A DNA stretch of 64,000 nt, from positions 125,810,822 to 125,874,821 of the forward strand of contig OX578147.1 of the NCBI GenBank assembly GCA_951213105.1, in the 5' to 3' direction. Under the pieces are notes generated by a model. The model had not been told where the DNA came from. It did no database searches and saw nothing but the letters and a program-made list of their open reading frames with translations. Positions 45,870 through 58,200 of the stretch are shown in pieces (the stretch's first letter is position 1; every line of letters starts with the position of its first letter). This DNA comes from Amaurobius ferox (taxonomy: Eukaryota; Arthropoda; Arachnida; Araneae; Amaurobiidae). A program made the translations under genes and the position numbers.

Positions 45870-46902
45870 GCTGTCAGAGTTCGAGAGAGGAAGAATCATC
45901 GTGATGATGGGAGTCGGGTGGTCAGCTCTGTCAGTATCCCTCCACTTAGGCAGTTGTGACTTTATTGTGAGGAGGTGTTGAGACCAGTGGACGAGAGAGA
46001 GTCGCATACACTGTGGCCAGGCTCAGAACGCCCTCGGGAAACAAAACAGCCGAGAAGACGGTCACATCACCCGACACTCACGCACAGCGCCAACTGCATC
46101 ATTGTCTGCATTCCGTAAACAGGCAGAACCTTCACTACGGGCCCCTGTGTATGTCAGTACCATCGCAAGGCTCCTAGCTGAAGAACATTTGATATCGTGG
46201 CGTCCATTATGTGTGCTGCCAATGACACCCACCCACCGTCGCCTCCATTTGGAGTGGTGTAGCGCTCGACGGGATTGGACAGCAACCGAATGGAACCAAG
46301 TCGTCTTCAGCGTCAAATCGAGATTCAAATTGGGCAGTGATGACAACCGTGTACGTGTGTGGAGGCTCCGCGGTGAACGCCTCAATCCTGCCTTCGCTTT
46401 ACAGCGGCACACCGATCGCACAGCTGGTGAGATGGTATGGGGTGCCATCGCAGACGACACCCGGTCACCTCTAATATTGATCCACGGAACCATAACTGCC
46501 CAGAGGTACGTTAGTGACATCCTTCAGCCACATGTGTTGCCACTCATGGCAGGGCTCCCAGGAGGCAATTTTCAACAGAAAAATGCTCGGCCACACACAG
46601 CAAGGGTGTCACAGGTATGCTTCCGCCAAATTACCACCCTTCCCTGGCCTGCCCGATCCCCAGATTTGTCACCTATCGAGCATATCTGGGATCACTTGGG
46701 ACGGCAAGTTGGACAGTCTACGAGTTTGGTCGAACTAGAGGTGCGCTTACAACAACTGTGGAATGAGATGACGAGGATACTATACGGGACCTGTATGCCT
46801 CAATGTCCATCCGTATCATATCGTGTATTCAAACTAGAGGTGGCCCAACAGGGTATTAGAACCTGCATTCATTCCACAGTTACAACACCCAGTCACTTCT
46901 AA
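45870..46902 (+). pseudogene. Tc1-like transposase with first two catalytic Asp replaced
   Basis: N-terminal helix-turn-helix (QLSEFERGRIIVMMGVGWS, about 45877-45940) is separated by frameshifts from a long open part, 46102-46902: PTHRRLHLEWCSARRDW, then VFSVKSRF where the family has VFSDESRF (Asp to Val, Glu to Lys), RVRVWRLRGERLNPAF, GEMVWGAI, FQQKNARPHTA where the family has QQDNARPH (Asp to Lys), and SPDLSPIEHIWDHLG with Glu retained. The C-terminus is extended past the usual end. Loss of both Asp means it cannot catalyse transposition, yet 266 codons remain open. Confidence 0.88.
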
Positions 46903-46990
46903 TATTGATCCACGGAACCATGCCAGCCCAGCGGTACGTTCGTGACCTCCTTCAGTCACATGTGTTGCCACTCATGGCAGGGCTTCCAGG
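46458..46990 (+). repeat. 105-bp direct duplication inside the Tc1
   Basis: 46458-46562 (ACACCC.GTCAC.TCTAATAT to GGGCT.CCAGGA) is repeated at 46886-46990 with about 10 differences. The second copy sits after the transposase segment and before the right terminal repeat. Confidence 0.85.
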
Positions 46991-47140
46991 AAGTCTGCCA
47001 TGAGTTTATACTGCAATAAATGATATTTTTGCTTTGATATTGTAATCACTTACTTATACCAACGTTGCACTCACATATATTAAATTTCGTTCGATACTGA
47101 CAACTCTTTCTTGGTGCGCAAATTTTTATGGCAATGAGTA

Positions 47141-50100
47141 TATATATTTCAATTTCAATTTCCTAAATTACATGTTTTTCTGTTTTATTTTGGCAACTAT
47201 TTTTCAAATTCACTTATTACTTTCCCTGCATACATAATAAAATGTATAAGAAAGGTACTTTTTTAATGGGGTCGAAAATAAAAGTTTGAGCTTTCGATGA
47301 AAGAGCCATCCTGAACTCGAATTGAACGTCTTAAGTGGTGTGTGTGTTAGTCTGGGGATCTTATGAACGAATAGAACATTTCGAACGGAACTTGATACGA
47401 TTACTACAATCAGTGAATACTAAAAAATTATTGATTTTAAACATAATCGAATGTTAAAAAAAAACAAGTTTTCGAATTAAATTTTGAATTTTATTTTAAA
47501 TCAGAATGTTTAGTAATCTGACATAATATTTTCGAATGTAATTTTTCATTTGAGAACAAATGACACAAACTCTAGAACATTAACATGAACCCTTCTCGAG
47601 ATATTGCAAGTTTTTCAAATAAATATGATACATAAAATGAAAAACTTACAAAAGCACAAAACAACTCTCAGGTACAATAAAACAGCAATTAAATAAATGT
47701 TCAACTTATTTCCAAATAAGTCAGGAATGTTCCCAAAACATTGATGTATTCCTATAATTCACATTCTTCGTATCATGTCCACTCTGTCCAACTGAACTAT
47801 GACTTCCTAATATACTCTCCATATAACTCTCTGGAAAGAGATATTTTCAGAAGTAATGGAGATATCGAGAAAATTGACTGTATTTTGCCAAATTTGTCAC
47901 CAACGAAAAATGTCGTCAAGCTCAAGCAATCTGTTCCTTCAAATAAATTAATGGTTGTCTGTAAATGTTTTCCTCTTTATTAATAGAAGGCGGACCAAGA
48001 AACATTTCACGCATTCTTAACAATATATACTTTTCTGGGAAATATATTCCACATGTATTAGAGTCTATTCCAACTAATTTCAATGTTATTCCCATTTGAT
48101 ACTACAGTGAAAGGGTTTCAATAGATACTGCTAATTAATGTTCACTTTGCTGATTTAAAATTTATTTATATTTTTATAAAGCATCAAATATATCACATCA
48201 AAGTAATTTAATTCCAGGAACATAACATTTAATTAAAATACTTCGAATTAAAGCGCGCCAGACCATGTTAGTACGTTTACAATTTTTTTGTAACTTGAAA
48301 AATATATGAATAATATCAAAGACGTTTATAAAATTTAATTTTTATTTTTAATTGAAAATTACTGATATATAATTTCTGAGAATTTATCTTTTGAACTTTA
48401 GTTAACTGGAGTTTTGTATAAATTAAAAGTAAGCATGTCTGTGTTGTTTATATATGTTTAGGTGAAATTAATATTAATAGTATTTTACTTTGAATTCCTA
48501 CATTTAAAAATATGTGTACTTCTTGAAACAATCTGTAACTTATCGAGGTTATGCATTTTATACTCACAGAACTCGCCTAAATGGGGAGTATCCCAAACTT
48601 AAAAGGTGTTCCCATCGCAGATAACATTATCCAAGAAACGGTTTCGTGCTTAACTGACTCTTTAAAAGCAAAATTCGTTCATGAATAATGTGATCGGTAA
48701 TTGGCGTGCGATTCTGGCAGACTGAGTTCAATCTTGTGAAATGTAATGCTTAATATTACGAAATTTGTCAGTCAAGATAGAGGTTCGCGCAAAATTGTGG
48801 CACATTGCAAGTTATTTTGCTGTCGTTGCAGATTTTGCGGTCACTGTCACCAGCTTTGGAAATTAGATTCAGTGATCAGACGATCAGAACTTTCTAGACC
48901 ACTAAAACATAGTAGGGATTACAATATGCGATCTATCGTTTGTTTTCAGCCAAACATAAAGTGTAAAGTGAGTAAACCATGTCAAAATATCAACTAAACT
49001 CTTGAGTAACACTTATACTTTTAACAACTGCAACAGAACATAATTAAGGCATACAAACTTTTAGCATCTTTCAAAGGTGAATTCTATTTATTGACTTAGA
49101 AACATGAAAATTTGTATAAATATACTTCTTAACATTACTATATAAAATACCATTCAATTATTTGCAATTTTGTTACAATTTTGTATTTTTTTTAATTTAA
49201 TGTTTTTTAGCGAAAATATGAAAATACTCCTTGCGTGCCATTTGTTCACATTTTTGATTAATTTTTCATTATGATCACTCAAAAACACATTATGAACAAA
49301 TTTGGGTATTCATTTTTAAATGCCTTAGAAAGTTAATTTTTTGAAAACATTTTTCGGCATTAAAACCTAATTTTCATCATTTAATTGGGTTATTATTCAC
49401 TCTTAATTACCTTAATAAAGTTCAATTATAAAATGCATACCCAGTTTCATTAAAAAATATGAAAGGTGTCTTCTTACCAAATTTCATGCATCTCAAACAA
49501 AAATTAAGACTCATGGAGCATTTTAAAAATGTAAAACCTTTGAAAATTCCGTTTCGAAAAAAATGCATTTCACCTTTTTCCTACTGGTGGGACAGCGTCT
49601 ATCCCAAACGAAGAACCTTTGCTTCTGCAGGCGATTTTCATGGACGCCAATGTCTTTTTGGGAGGTTCTTCGTTTGAAATGGTCGCTGTCCCACTCGTAA
49701 GCAAAAGGTTAAATGTGTGAAACAATGTTATATATTTAAAAAAAACTGTTTTTTTAGTCGATTTTTGCTCATTTCAACTTCCACCGTCCCTATAAAGGAG
49801 CTAAATATACATGATTAATTTCAAAAACCCACTGGCTATTGCACATTTTTATATAAATGGTGCATAAGCTTACCGCCGTACACTAATGAAGAGTCCCCAT
49901 TTCAGAATCTTGTAAATATAGATACATGATCATGTGTCAGCTTGTCAGGTGACGTACCGGTTAAAATGTAATCGGTTAAATGGGTTGTTTTTATTATTAT
50001 TTTGCGGATTTTTCAGACTCGTTTGGCTATTTTTAGATAATATTTGACAACATTTTTGCCAGTAGCGCGATGTGTTTTGATTATGTTCGTTATCGAGGAG

Positions 50101-51540
50101 GATAGAGGGGGAATTCCGCCACTGAATCTGTTTCACCCATTCCTGAAGTCACGAGCCACTTCTGTCATAAGCTCAGTGACGAGCAAAAACTGATACCGAT
50201 TACTTGGTAAACGACGAAATCCGCATTACCAACTGTCAAGGAGTATGTAGTGCGTGTGTGAGATTGGAAGAATTATTTTCATCATTTAAAATTCGCATAA
50301 CTATGCATGCAAGAGTTCAATAGAGTTTTGCATATGAATTATTGCCATACAGATTTTGGCTATTATTTTATATTAATTTTCTATATATTATCCACTTGTA
50401 TCACAATTAGTAGCTGAGTTTTGAAGGGTATTCCTGATAATTCTCATAATCCTCTTTCGTTCAGCCTCCCTTTCTTAATCAGGATTTTGCAAACGTAAAG
50501 CCAAACGGATGCTGCATATTATTCCTCAGGCCGAAAGAACAGCGTGAGCCCCTTTCTTAATGGTTAAGGGCTGATACAGTTCATTTAGGTTTATAACGTC
50601 CTCGAAACATTGCAGTCGCCTAACTGACATATGCCTGCTTTTTTTTCAAGGAAGTTTTCTTACTTTCTTGGAAGTAGCAGTTTTATTTAGTGTAACCCTA
50701 TGAGTATTTGGCAGGAGTGTCAGTAATGCTCATTATTGCCAACTGAATTCCTTGTCGCTACAATAATCCACCGCTTCAACAAAATTTATCTTCCTAAGTG
50801 AAACTCTCGCTGCTTAAATTTTAACAATCACTCAAATATCTAACCACGTTGAATTTTCGAAATGCTTTTGTTTTATTAAAATATCGGGTTAAAACCTTAA
50901 TATTTTTCAGTTACAAAATGTGGTAAGTTGTAATTTATTCCGAAAGCTTTTACAAATTTTCATGGAACCCCGGACATAGGTTTAAGGAGTCATAGACTTC
51001 AACGGAACCTTTGTTGGAAGTCACTAATATACGCAATATATTCCCCAAATTTGATCGAAATCGCTGTTTTCGAATTAAGCTGTTTTCGAGATTATGAAAG
51101 GCTAACTAACTGTAGCTTTTTGGCAAAATACTGTTTTATGGATAAACTATATGTATTTTTCGAGATCTTTTGTCTACATAATATAACAAATTTGACATCC
51201 AAATTTGATCCAAAACGCTTCAGTGATCTCGGAGATTACGAAGGACCAACGATTTGACAAACACACTCCTACACACACATACATACACGCACAGACCAAC
51301 AAAAGTCATTTCTAGTATTAAAGGGGTCCGTAGGTACCATAATAGACACTTAGATACCACCGTAGATTTACAGTGAGAATCCAACTTGTGATTAAATCAC
51401 AATCACCATACTTCCTTAAGTCACATCGGCTAAAGTACAGAGTTAATATACTGCTAAAAGTAAATATTAAAAAAGAGTGGTGCCATTATCTCTATACTTC
51501 CCTTCTCTAGCTCAGCCAGCGCGAGGGCACTAATACGCAT
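47141..51540. other. Intergenic, no gene recognised; one long hairpin
   Basis: 4.4 kb of AT-rich sequence without a supportable gene. 47230-47420 carries, inverted, the terminal segment of the 35-36 kb repeat family. 51030-51330 resembles dispersed-repeat ends with a (CA)n run. The hairpin at 49563-49718 is listed separately. Short open frames (47741, 48746, 49459, 51051) show no motifs. Confidence 0.4.
49563..49718. repeat. Long inverted repeat, ~55-bp arms, 46-bp loop
   Basis: Arm 49563-49617 and arm 49664-49718 are about 80% complementary, with a strong core GTTCTTCGTTTG and GCTGTCCCAC. Could be a small palindromic MITE or an RNA hairpin. Confidence 0.65.
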
Positions 51541-51542
51541 TT

Positions 51543-52104
51543 TGTTATGAATATGAAAAATGGAAGTTCTTTTGAGAACCAGAAGAGAAAAACACCGTAC
51601 AAACAGCCATTTGAAGACTGTTGATTCAGTGTTGCTATATTTGGTTATTTATCCCCAATTCGGCGACTTTTGGTAACATTTCGAGTCTTCGGGAATCTTT
51701 CTGATATAACGAATATTTTAGGAGACGAGGGCCCTTCTAGAAGTTTCTACAGAGAGTATATAAAATAAATCATCACTTAGTTATTGAGCAGTTGACGTGA
51801 TACGAACTTGCATTGAACTGCGACATAAATCAATGTTTTAAGAATAGTAGTGGCTGTTTTGAGAAATGAGATACCTCAAAGTCTTGAGAATAGTATCAGC
51901 TGTTTTGTGAAATTATAAGGGAGCATTTATTTGCTATTTTACTGTACCTTACAGTTGTTTAGTTATCATATGAGATAGTTATCGGAATGTATATTGTTCC
52001 TGTTTGTACCGTGTTTGTAAATAAACGTGTTAGTTATTCAGAAATTTGGACCCATTCTTGTATCTTGAGCGTGCACTCATGATTCCAGAAAATACGTCAT
52101 AACA
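51543..52104 (+). mobile_element. Probable solo LTR
   Basis: 562 bp bounded by TGTTATGA and TCATAACA, the TG...CA inverted ends of an LTR. It contains a TATA box (GAGAGTATATAAAATAAATC, about 51755), a GAGGGCCCTTCTAGAAG segment upstream of it as in many Gypsy-type LTR promoters, and a polyadenylation signal AATAAA near 52020. No internal retroelement genes lie on either side and no clear 5-bp target duplication is visible, so it may be truncated or old. Confidence 0.5.
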
Positions 52105-53875
52105 ATACCAAAATTTAAGGACATCTCTTGACTCCTTCAAGAATAAGTCAAAACTGCGTCAACAAGAAAAATGGAAAAATTATGGAATGGAAAGCTACAA
52201 TTTCAGAGTAGTTTTGAATTTGTATATGTTTACACATAATTTTATCAAGCCAGAAAAAAAGCATACATATTTTTAAAAAAAATCTAAATTGCGAATTAAA
52301 TACAGTTTGTCTCATGTAAATGGATTAGTGACGCAACTCAGTAGAATAAATTCTCTTTCAAACTGTGAAACATATATGAAATATGTTGTTATATATATTC
52401 ATGCGCATTTAAATATTTTATCAGAATACACTTTCTTGTAACCAAACTTCTTTCCACGATTTCTTTTCCTTCAATGAATAACGGGGTATAGAAAAAGGAA
52501 AGATATTTGACTCAAATGAAAGGCAAACTTGTTTGTATTACTCATATTCTGAAAGTAGTATAAGCACAAGCGTGACGATTAGATAGATAAAAATAAAGCG
52601 AAATAGTATACGCTGAAATATTTTTATTAGTTTGCATAAAATATAAAAATGTGGAGTTGAAAGGAATGAAAACATCTTAGATGATGGGAGTGTGTTACGC
52701 GGCTCTATCTCTCTCCTTACCTCAGGCTGTAATTTTAAAATTACTTTATACTTCTAGTTGGTCTCAAAGTAATATTTGATGCAGCTTTATCCATTTTAAA
52801 ATGTTTCCACTTTATTGCTCATGTAAAGTTTAAAATAATTTTTTTTATTTCATTTCTGTTCAAATAGTTGCATTTACAAATGTTTGATTTTAAAACTTTT
52901 AAGCAGAACACTTTTAAAAGTACATCAACCAGAATGAAAGGAATAACATTTTCAATTTAATTTATTTATTTACCATCTTTATCTACATAATTGTACGCTA
53001 TAAACTATTGACGAATAGCCGAGATTAAGGCATTTCAGCTAAGGAACTCCAAAAATTGTTAACCGACATGAATGAAGGAACAATTAAGGCTGCAATTTCT
53101 CAACAAAAGAAATATTTTAGTCGTAGTTTTTGTGATACGACCTGTACGTATAAATTAATATGGTTGCAAGCAACAAATTAAGATGTTAGTTCTTTATTTC
53201 TTTATCAGTGATAGGCAATACTGCGGGCCAGATCCGGAACGCGAATTCTTCATTTGTGATCCGTAAGTAGCTCGGATTTTAATTTATGTGAAAACTAATG
53301 GATCTACCATTTTTATGAAAACATTGTAGAAGTCTAAAATGAAAAATATCTGATGTGTCCAACACATAACTTTCTCCATAGATTAACACATTTACATACT
53401 ATGACAGAACAATAACGCAAATTGGAGCTGTCTTTGGTTCAGTGAACAAAGAGGGGAGGGCAAAATGTTGCATTGCTATCGAGCCCAGGTAGTTTGGGAA
53501 CCCGAACCTCATAGAGAACTTATGGGAAAAAGTCAGTAACTTGAGAAATAGGGGTAGAAGGGGTAGGGCTGCGCTCTTGGTGCATAAGGACCAGAAAATT
53601 ATATCACTAGTAATAGCTTTTTAAGACTCAAACTCGCTGAAAATCGATTAATTTTCTTTTAATGATAAATTAAGAAAACTTCATGTAAATCGCTTGATTC
53701 TTTTGAGACATATCGCGTTCCCTGAAAAGTAAAAAGTAAAGTATCTCCGGAACAGCTTGTGACCATTACTAGAAATGATGTTCACTTATTTCGCTTTAAC
53801 AGTTCCAAAAATCCTTTAGACATAGTATAGTACTAGAGCATATTTAGATCTTTCCAATTTGTTTATCATTTTGAA
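52105..53875. other. Intergenic, no gene recognised
   Basis: AT-rich. A short piece near 53495-53540 could be read as NPNLIENLWEKV, which resembles the Tc1 SPDLNPIENLWE motif, but it stands alone and is only a weak hint of a further Tc1 remnant. Confidence 0.35.
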
Positions 53876-53879
53876 TTAA

Positions 53880-54835
53880 AAAATCTGATGTGGGCAACAC
53901 ATGACTTTCCTTATATAATGCAATGAATTTACTACTTTTACAGTTAAAAAAAAGGTTATTTCATAGTAGATTCTTATATTCTTTCCAAGATATTGAATTT
54001 TCTTCAATTAGTCGTCATTTTCATTGATTTAGCGTCGTTTTTACCCATTTGGCGAGATTTTCGTTCATTTGGCAACATTTGAAAAAGTCGCCAAGTTGGC
54101 GACATTCCGCCAAATTCGCCGCCAAAATCTCGCCAAGCGTTAAGGACGAAGAAATAAGTTATTCTTACAGCAGATAAATGACTACGTTCAAATACAAAAG
54201 TATTACTCAAACTATGTTTCTTCATGAATAGAACGAGCTAGATCCACGAGAATGATGTCGCCAAATTTATCGCATCCTATTACATATGAAAAGTGAACAT
54301 GTTTCTCAATAGGAAATATTTTCTTTTTATTTTATATGACTTTTTGATAACTTTTTGGGAAATGTGCAATATCTCGAGAACGGTTCTTGTTAGCTTTCTA
54401 AAATTTATGTCAATCGTTTTCTAATGAAAAATTACATAAGAAATGTCTATTTGCGTAACTTTATTAGCGGTTTTGATTTTTTGACGATTTTTTCAAAATT
54501 TCACTCGAAAATTTAGGGGGATTTTGAACATTCGATTGCATATAAAAACAATAGGCTTCCAGTGTTTACGGATTGTGATTTTTGTACCAAATTTCGTTCA
54601 AATCGGTCCATTCGTTCGTCAGTTATCGTCTCCACAGACTCACTGACACACACACACACACACATACTTTCACACACACACACACATACTGTCATACACA
54701 CACACATCACTTCAAAAATGCTCGATTCATGATCAGGGATGCTTGAAACGTGCTCTCCCGTCGAAAACTCGAATTCGAATTTTCGACCCCGTCACAAATC
54801 TTTCCTTATACATTATGTATATAAGGAAAGTAAAA
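53880..54835 (+). repeat. Dispersed repeat, copy B (no Tc1 insertion)
   Basis: Homologous to 34270-36085 without the Tc1, so it gives the empty site at about 53911-53920 (TTATATAATG). Shares the GTCGCCAAGTTGGCGACATT block (54086-54105), the (CA)n run near 54650 and the terminal TCGACCCCGTCAC...TATATAAGGAAAG. About 500 bp shorter in the 5' half than copy A. Confidence 0.7.
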
Positions 54836-56320
54836 ACGTGCAATATATTGAGAACGGCGTATGTGTGCGTGCGATTATTATTTGATTTTAAAAAAGTCAC
54901 ATGCAAAAGGCATTTGCTAACAAATATTTTTTGCTGTTTTTTACATTTTTAAATATTCTATTCTATTCTATTCTATAAAGCTCACGTGAAAGATCAAACT
55001 TGAAGGATATATGGCCCATAGTCTTGCCTCGCGCACTCAAATATAAATGTTCGAAATACTGAGTGCTACACCCCCTGTTTGAGCTGAATAATATTCGAAA
55101 ATCAATATATCTCTGACCCTTATCGATAGATAAAATAACAAAGTTGATGTAAGAGATGGGGAGAGCTGATAGAGTACGAAATTTGCAAATTCATTTTTAA
55201 ACATGGAACCAATGAAGAACCAATGGAATTGTTCATTGGAATCATGACCACCTCGCCCAAAATCCTCCACCTATGCCACTAAATTGATATAATTGTACTA
55301 TTTCTCATTTAATTCACCCAAATTGTTACCAAGATATCTTTTCCATAAGCAGACAGACCCACTATATATCTATAAATTCGCTGATGCGTATTGATGGATG
55401 CTTCAAAAGTGTAAATACATAAAATCTGAGTCGTATATTTGACCTCTTCACAATACTTTACATACACTATATAGTATATGAAAAGTAAAAACAAATTAAG
55501 TGCGAATTCAAATGTTAATTGACTCACCATTTATCTCAAATACTTACATAAGCGGTATAAACTCATTCAAACTATGTTGTATTTAAGAACTGCGAGGCGA
55601 TTTTTTTAATACAAAGTAATTATTGAAATAAAACTGGTTTCCAAGAATTTTTTTCTTCAATAAAAAACAGAGTAGAAATAAAGGATTTACATTCATTTGT
55701 CTTTTATTCAGTCAAATTGCGAAAATAATACGAGCTGAAATGTAGAGATTAAACTATAAAACTCAAAGCGTCTCTATCCAGAAAAGGAAGATTTTTTTAA
55801 ACTAGAAAACAGAAAGAAGAATGTTTCTTGTTTTAATGCTTCTTCTCCCAAAAAGAGTATTTATGTCGCAGAATTTATAAGTATTTGGTAAATGTAAATT
55901 GATATTCCCGAGGAATAAATTTGTATTTATTATTTCTCCTTCTTCCATTGATCGACAATTGTTGGACATGGGCCAGATCTGCCGCGAGAAGGTCTCTATT
56001 TTATGGGAGCGCGTGTTTTAATTGTGATTAAGTTTTCTGGAAATTAGTAAAGTCGTACATTTGAGTCAACATTAATCGCTATATTAGAAAAGTCATTTTC
56101 TCCGTCTTGACTTTTTTTCGCCTGCCCGTAATGCTTGGAAACAAAATTTGGCAACTAATTTCTCAAAATACTGCCAACTTGGAGATTTTTTTAAATACTG
56201 TCAGATGGATACAAATCTCACCAAATTGATGAAAGTGATCCTAATTTATTGAAAACTAGCCGCCTTTGGCGACCAGCCTGTTCGCTACCCTTGAAAATTC
56301 TGACCGTGGCAAACTCGTTG
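54836..56320. other. Intergenic, no gene recognised
   Basis: 55310-55490 resembles another diverged end of the dispersed family (CAGACAGACCC, TGAAAAGTAAAA). Otherwise unassigned AT-rich sequence without coding support. Confidence 0.35.
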
Positions 56321-56325
56321 GCGCG

Positions 56326-57217
56326 ACCTACCAGAAAGGTGTAAGGTAACTGCTTGGAAGGCCAGGAAGTGCCACACAATTTAGACCGGAACCCAATGGG
56401 GGAGGCATCCAAAGAGACCGTACCCTCCTTCCCCTACCACAAACCTCTCGGAAGGACTTGCAGTCCCACACGTTTAACGTGATCGTACTCCGCGTGAACA
56501 CGGCTGCAGTTTTGGCAATGGCGGGAATCGAACCCGGGCCTACCGAGTGAAATTCCCGCGCGCTAACCACTGGGCTACCGTGCCATCCGCGACAATCTCC
56601 ATAACTTTATTTTTATTCGGCAATTTTGGGAATCGAACCCGGGCCTACCAAGTGCAAATCCCGCGCACTAACCACTGGGGTACTTCACCCTCCGCGATAT
56701 TCTTCATAACTTATTTTTTATTCACCCAATTTAGACCGGAACCAAGTGGGAGAAGCATCCACAGGGACCGTACCCTTCTTCCCCTACCACCAACCTCTCG
56801 GAAGGACTTACAGACCCACATGTTTAACGTGATCGTACTCCGCGTAAACACGGCGGCAATTTTGGGAATCGAACCCGGGCCTACCGAGTGCAATTTCCGC
56901 GCGCTAACCATTGGGCTACTTTGCCCTACGCGACAATCTCCATAACTTTCTTTTTATTCATCCAATTTAGACCGTACCCTCCTTCCCCTACCACCAACTT
57001 TTCGGAAGGACTCACGGACCCACATGTTTAACGTGCTCGTACTCCGCGTAAACACGGCGGCAATTTTGGGAATCGAACCCGGGCCTGGTAACTGGTTGGA
57101 CGGCCAGGATGTGCCACGCAATTTAGACCGGAACCCAGTGGGGGAGGCATCCACAGGGAACGTACCCTCCTTCCCCTACCACCAACCTCTCGGAAAAACA
57201 TACGGACCCATATGTTT
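56326..57217 (-). mobile_element. Tandem array of tRNA-headed SINE units, block 1
   Basis: Minus-strand units in series: one nearly full SINE (56326-56585); an isolated tRNA-like head (about 56619-56690); a unit lacking its tail (about 56725-56930); a shortened unit (56960-57086); and a body without head (57087-57217). Junctions share a linker, CGACAATCTCCATAACTTT.TTTTTATTC, so units were added by recombination or templated joining rather than independent insertion. Heads keep recognisable A and B boxes (GGTTCGATTCCC). Confidence 0.8.
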
Positions 57218-57219
57218 AA

Positions 57220-57530
57220 CGCAAATATAATTAAATATAATTAAAATCCGCAAATTGCTTCGAAAATTTTAGGTAATAAATATTCAAATTGTTCCATAAA
57301 ATATATAAAAAAAAATTCAGCAAAATATATTCAGTAGCTTTTTAAATAAAAATTAAAATAATAATTGCACCTCTTATATGAAACGATCACGTGACCATGA
57401 TATGAAAAGATCACATGACCCACTTCAAAATGATATGTGGCATCCATCTTGTTTCAAAATCGTTTAAAATATTACCGAGGAATGTATTGCATTTTAGACA
57501 TGTTTAAATAAAATTGCATTGAAGTTGGAA
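57220..57530. other. Unique spacer between SINE blocks
   Basis: About 310 bp AT-rich spacer with a short direct repeat (GATCACGTGACC / GATCACATGACC near 57385-57420). No coding. Confidence 0.4.
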
Positions 57531-58200
57531 ACCCAATGGGGGAGGCATCCAAAGAGACCGTACCCTCCTTCCCCTACCACAAACCTCTCGGAAGGACTTG
57601 CAGTCCCACACGTTTAACGTGATCGTACTCCGCGTGAACACGGCTGCAGTTTTGGCAATGGCGGGAATCGAACCCGGGCCTACCGAGTGAAATTCCCGCG
57701 CGCTAACCACTGGGCTACCGTGCCATCCGCGACAATCTCCATAACTTTATTTTTATTCGGCAATTTTGGGAATCGAACCCGGGCCTACCAAGTGCAAATC
57801 CCGCGCACTAACCACTGGGGTACTTCACCCTCCGCGATATTCTTCATAACTTTCTTTTTATTCACCCAATTTAGACCGGAACCAAGTGGGAGAAGAATCC
57901 ACAGGGACCGTACCCTTCTTCCCCTACCACCAACTTCTCGGAAGGACTCACGGACCCACATGTTTAACGTGATCGTACTCCGCGTAAACACGGCGGCAAT
58001 TTTGGGAATCGAACCCGGGCCTACTGAGTGCAATTCCCGCGCGCTAACCACTGGGCTTCTTCGCCCCCAGCGACTATCTCCATAACATTCTTTTTATTTA
58101 CCCAATTTAGAACGGAACCCAGTGGGAGAGGCATCCACAGGGACCGTACCCTCCTTCCCCTACCACCAACCTCTCGGAAGGACTTCCGGACCCACATGTT
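57531..58200 (-). mobile_element. Tandem array of SINE units, block 2, duplicate of block 1
   Basis: 57531 to about 58105 repeats 56391 to about 56965 at a constant offset of 1140 bp. The first ~310 bp look identical by eye and the rest has scattered changes. A further partial body (58103-58200) follows and abuts LINE-2. Confidence 0.88.

Larger units (their letters stand above)
45602..47138 (+). mobile_element. Tc1-like transposon, full-length, with internal duplication
   Basis: Left end CACTCATTGCCATAAAAATT (45602) follows TA. The right end is the complement, finishing TTTTTATGGCAATGAG at 47138 and followed by TATA. The terminal repeats are about 34 bp (through GCGCACCAAGAA). Size is 1.54 kb, about 105 bp of which is the duplicate at 46886-46990. 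Confidence 0.88.

Noticed and set aside
53495..53540. Additional Tc1 transposase (NPNLIENLWEKV)
   Set aside because: A single short match with no neighbouring transposase motifs or terminal repeats.
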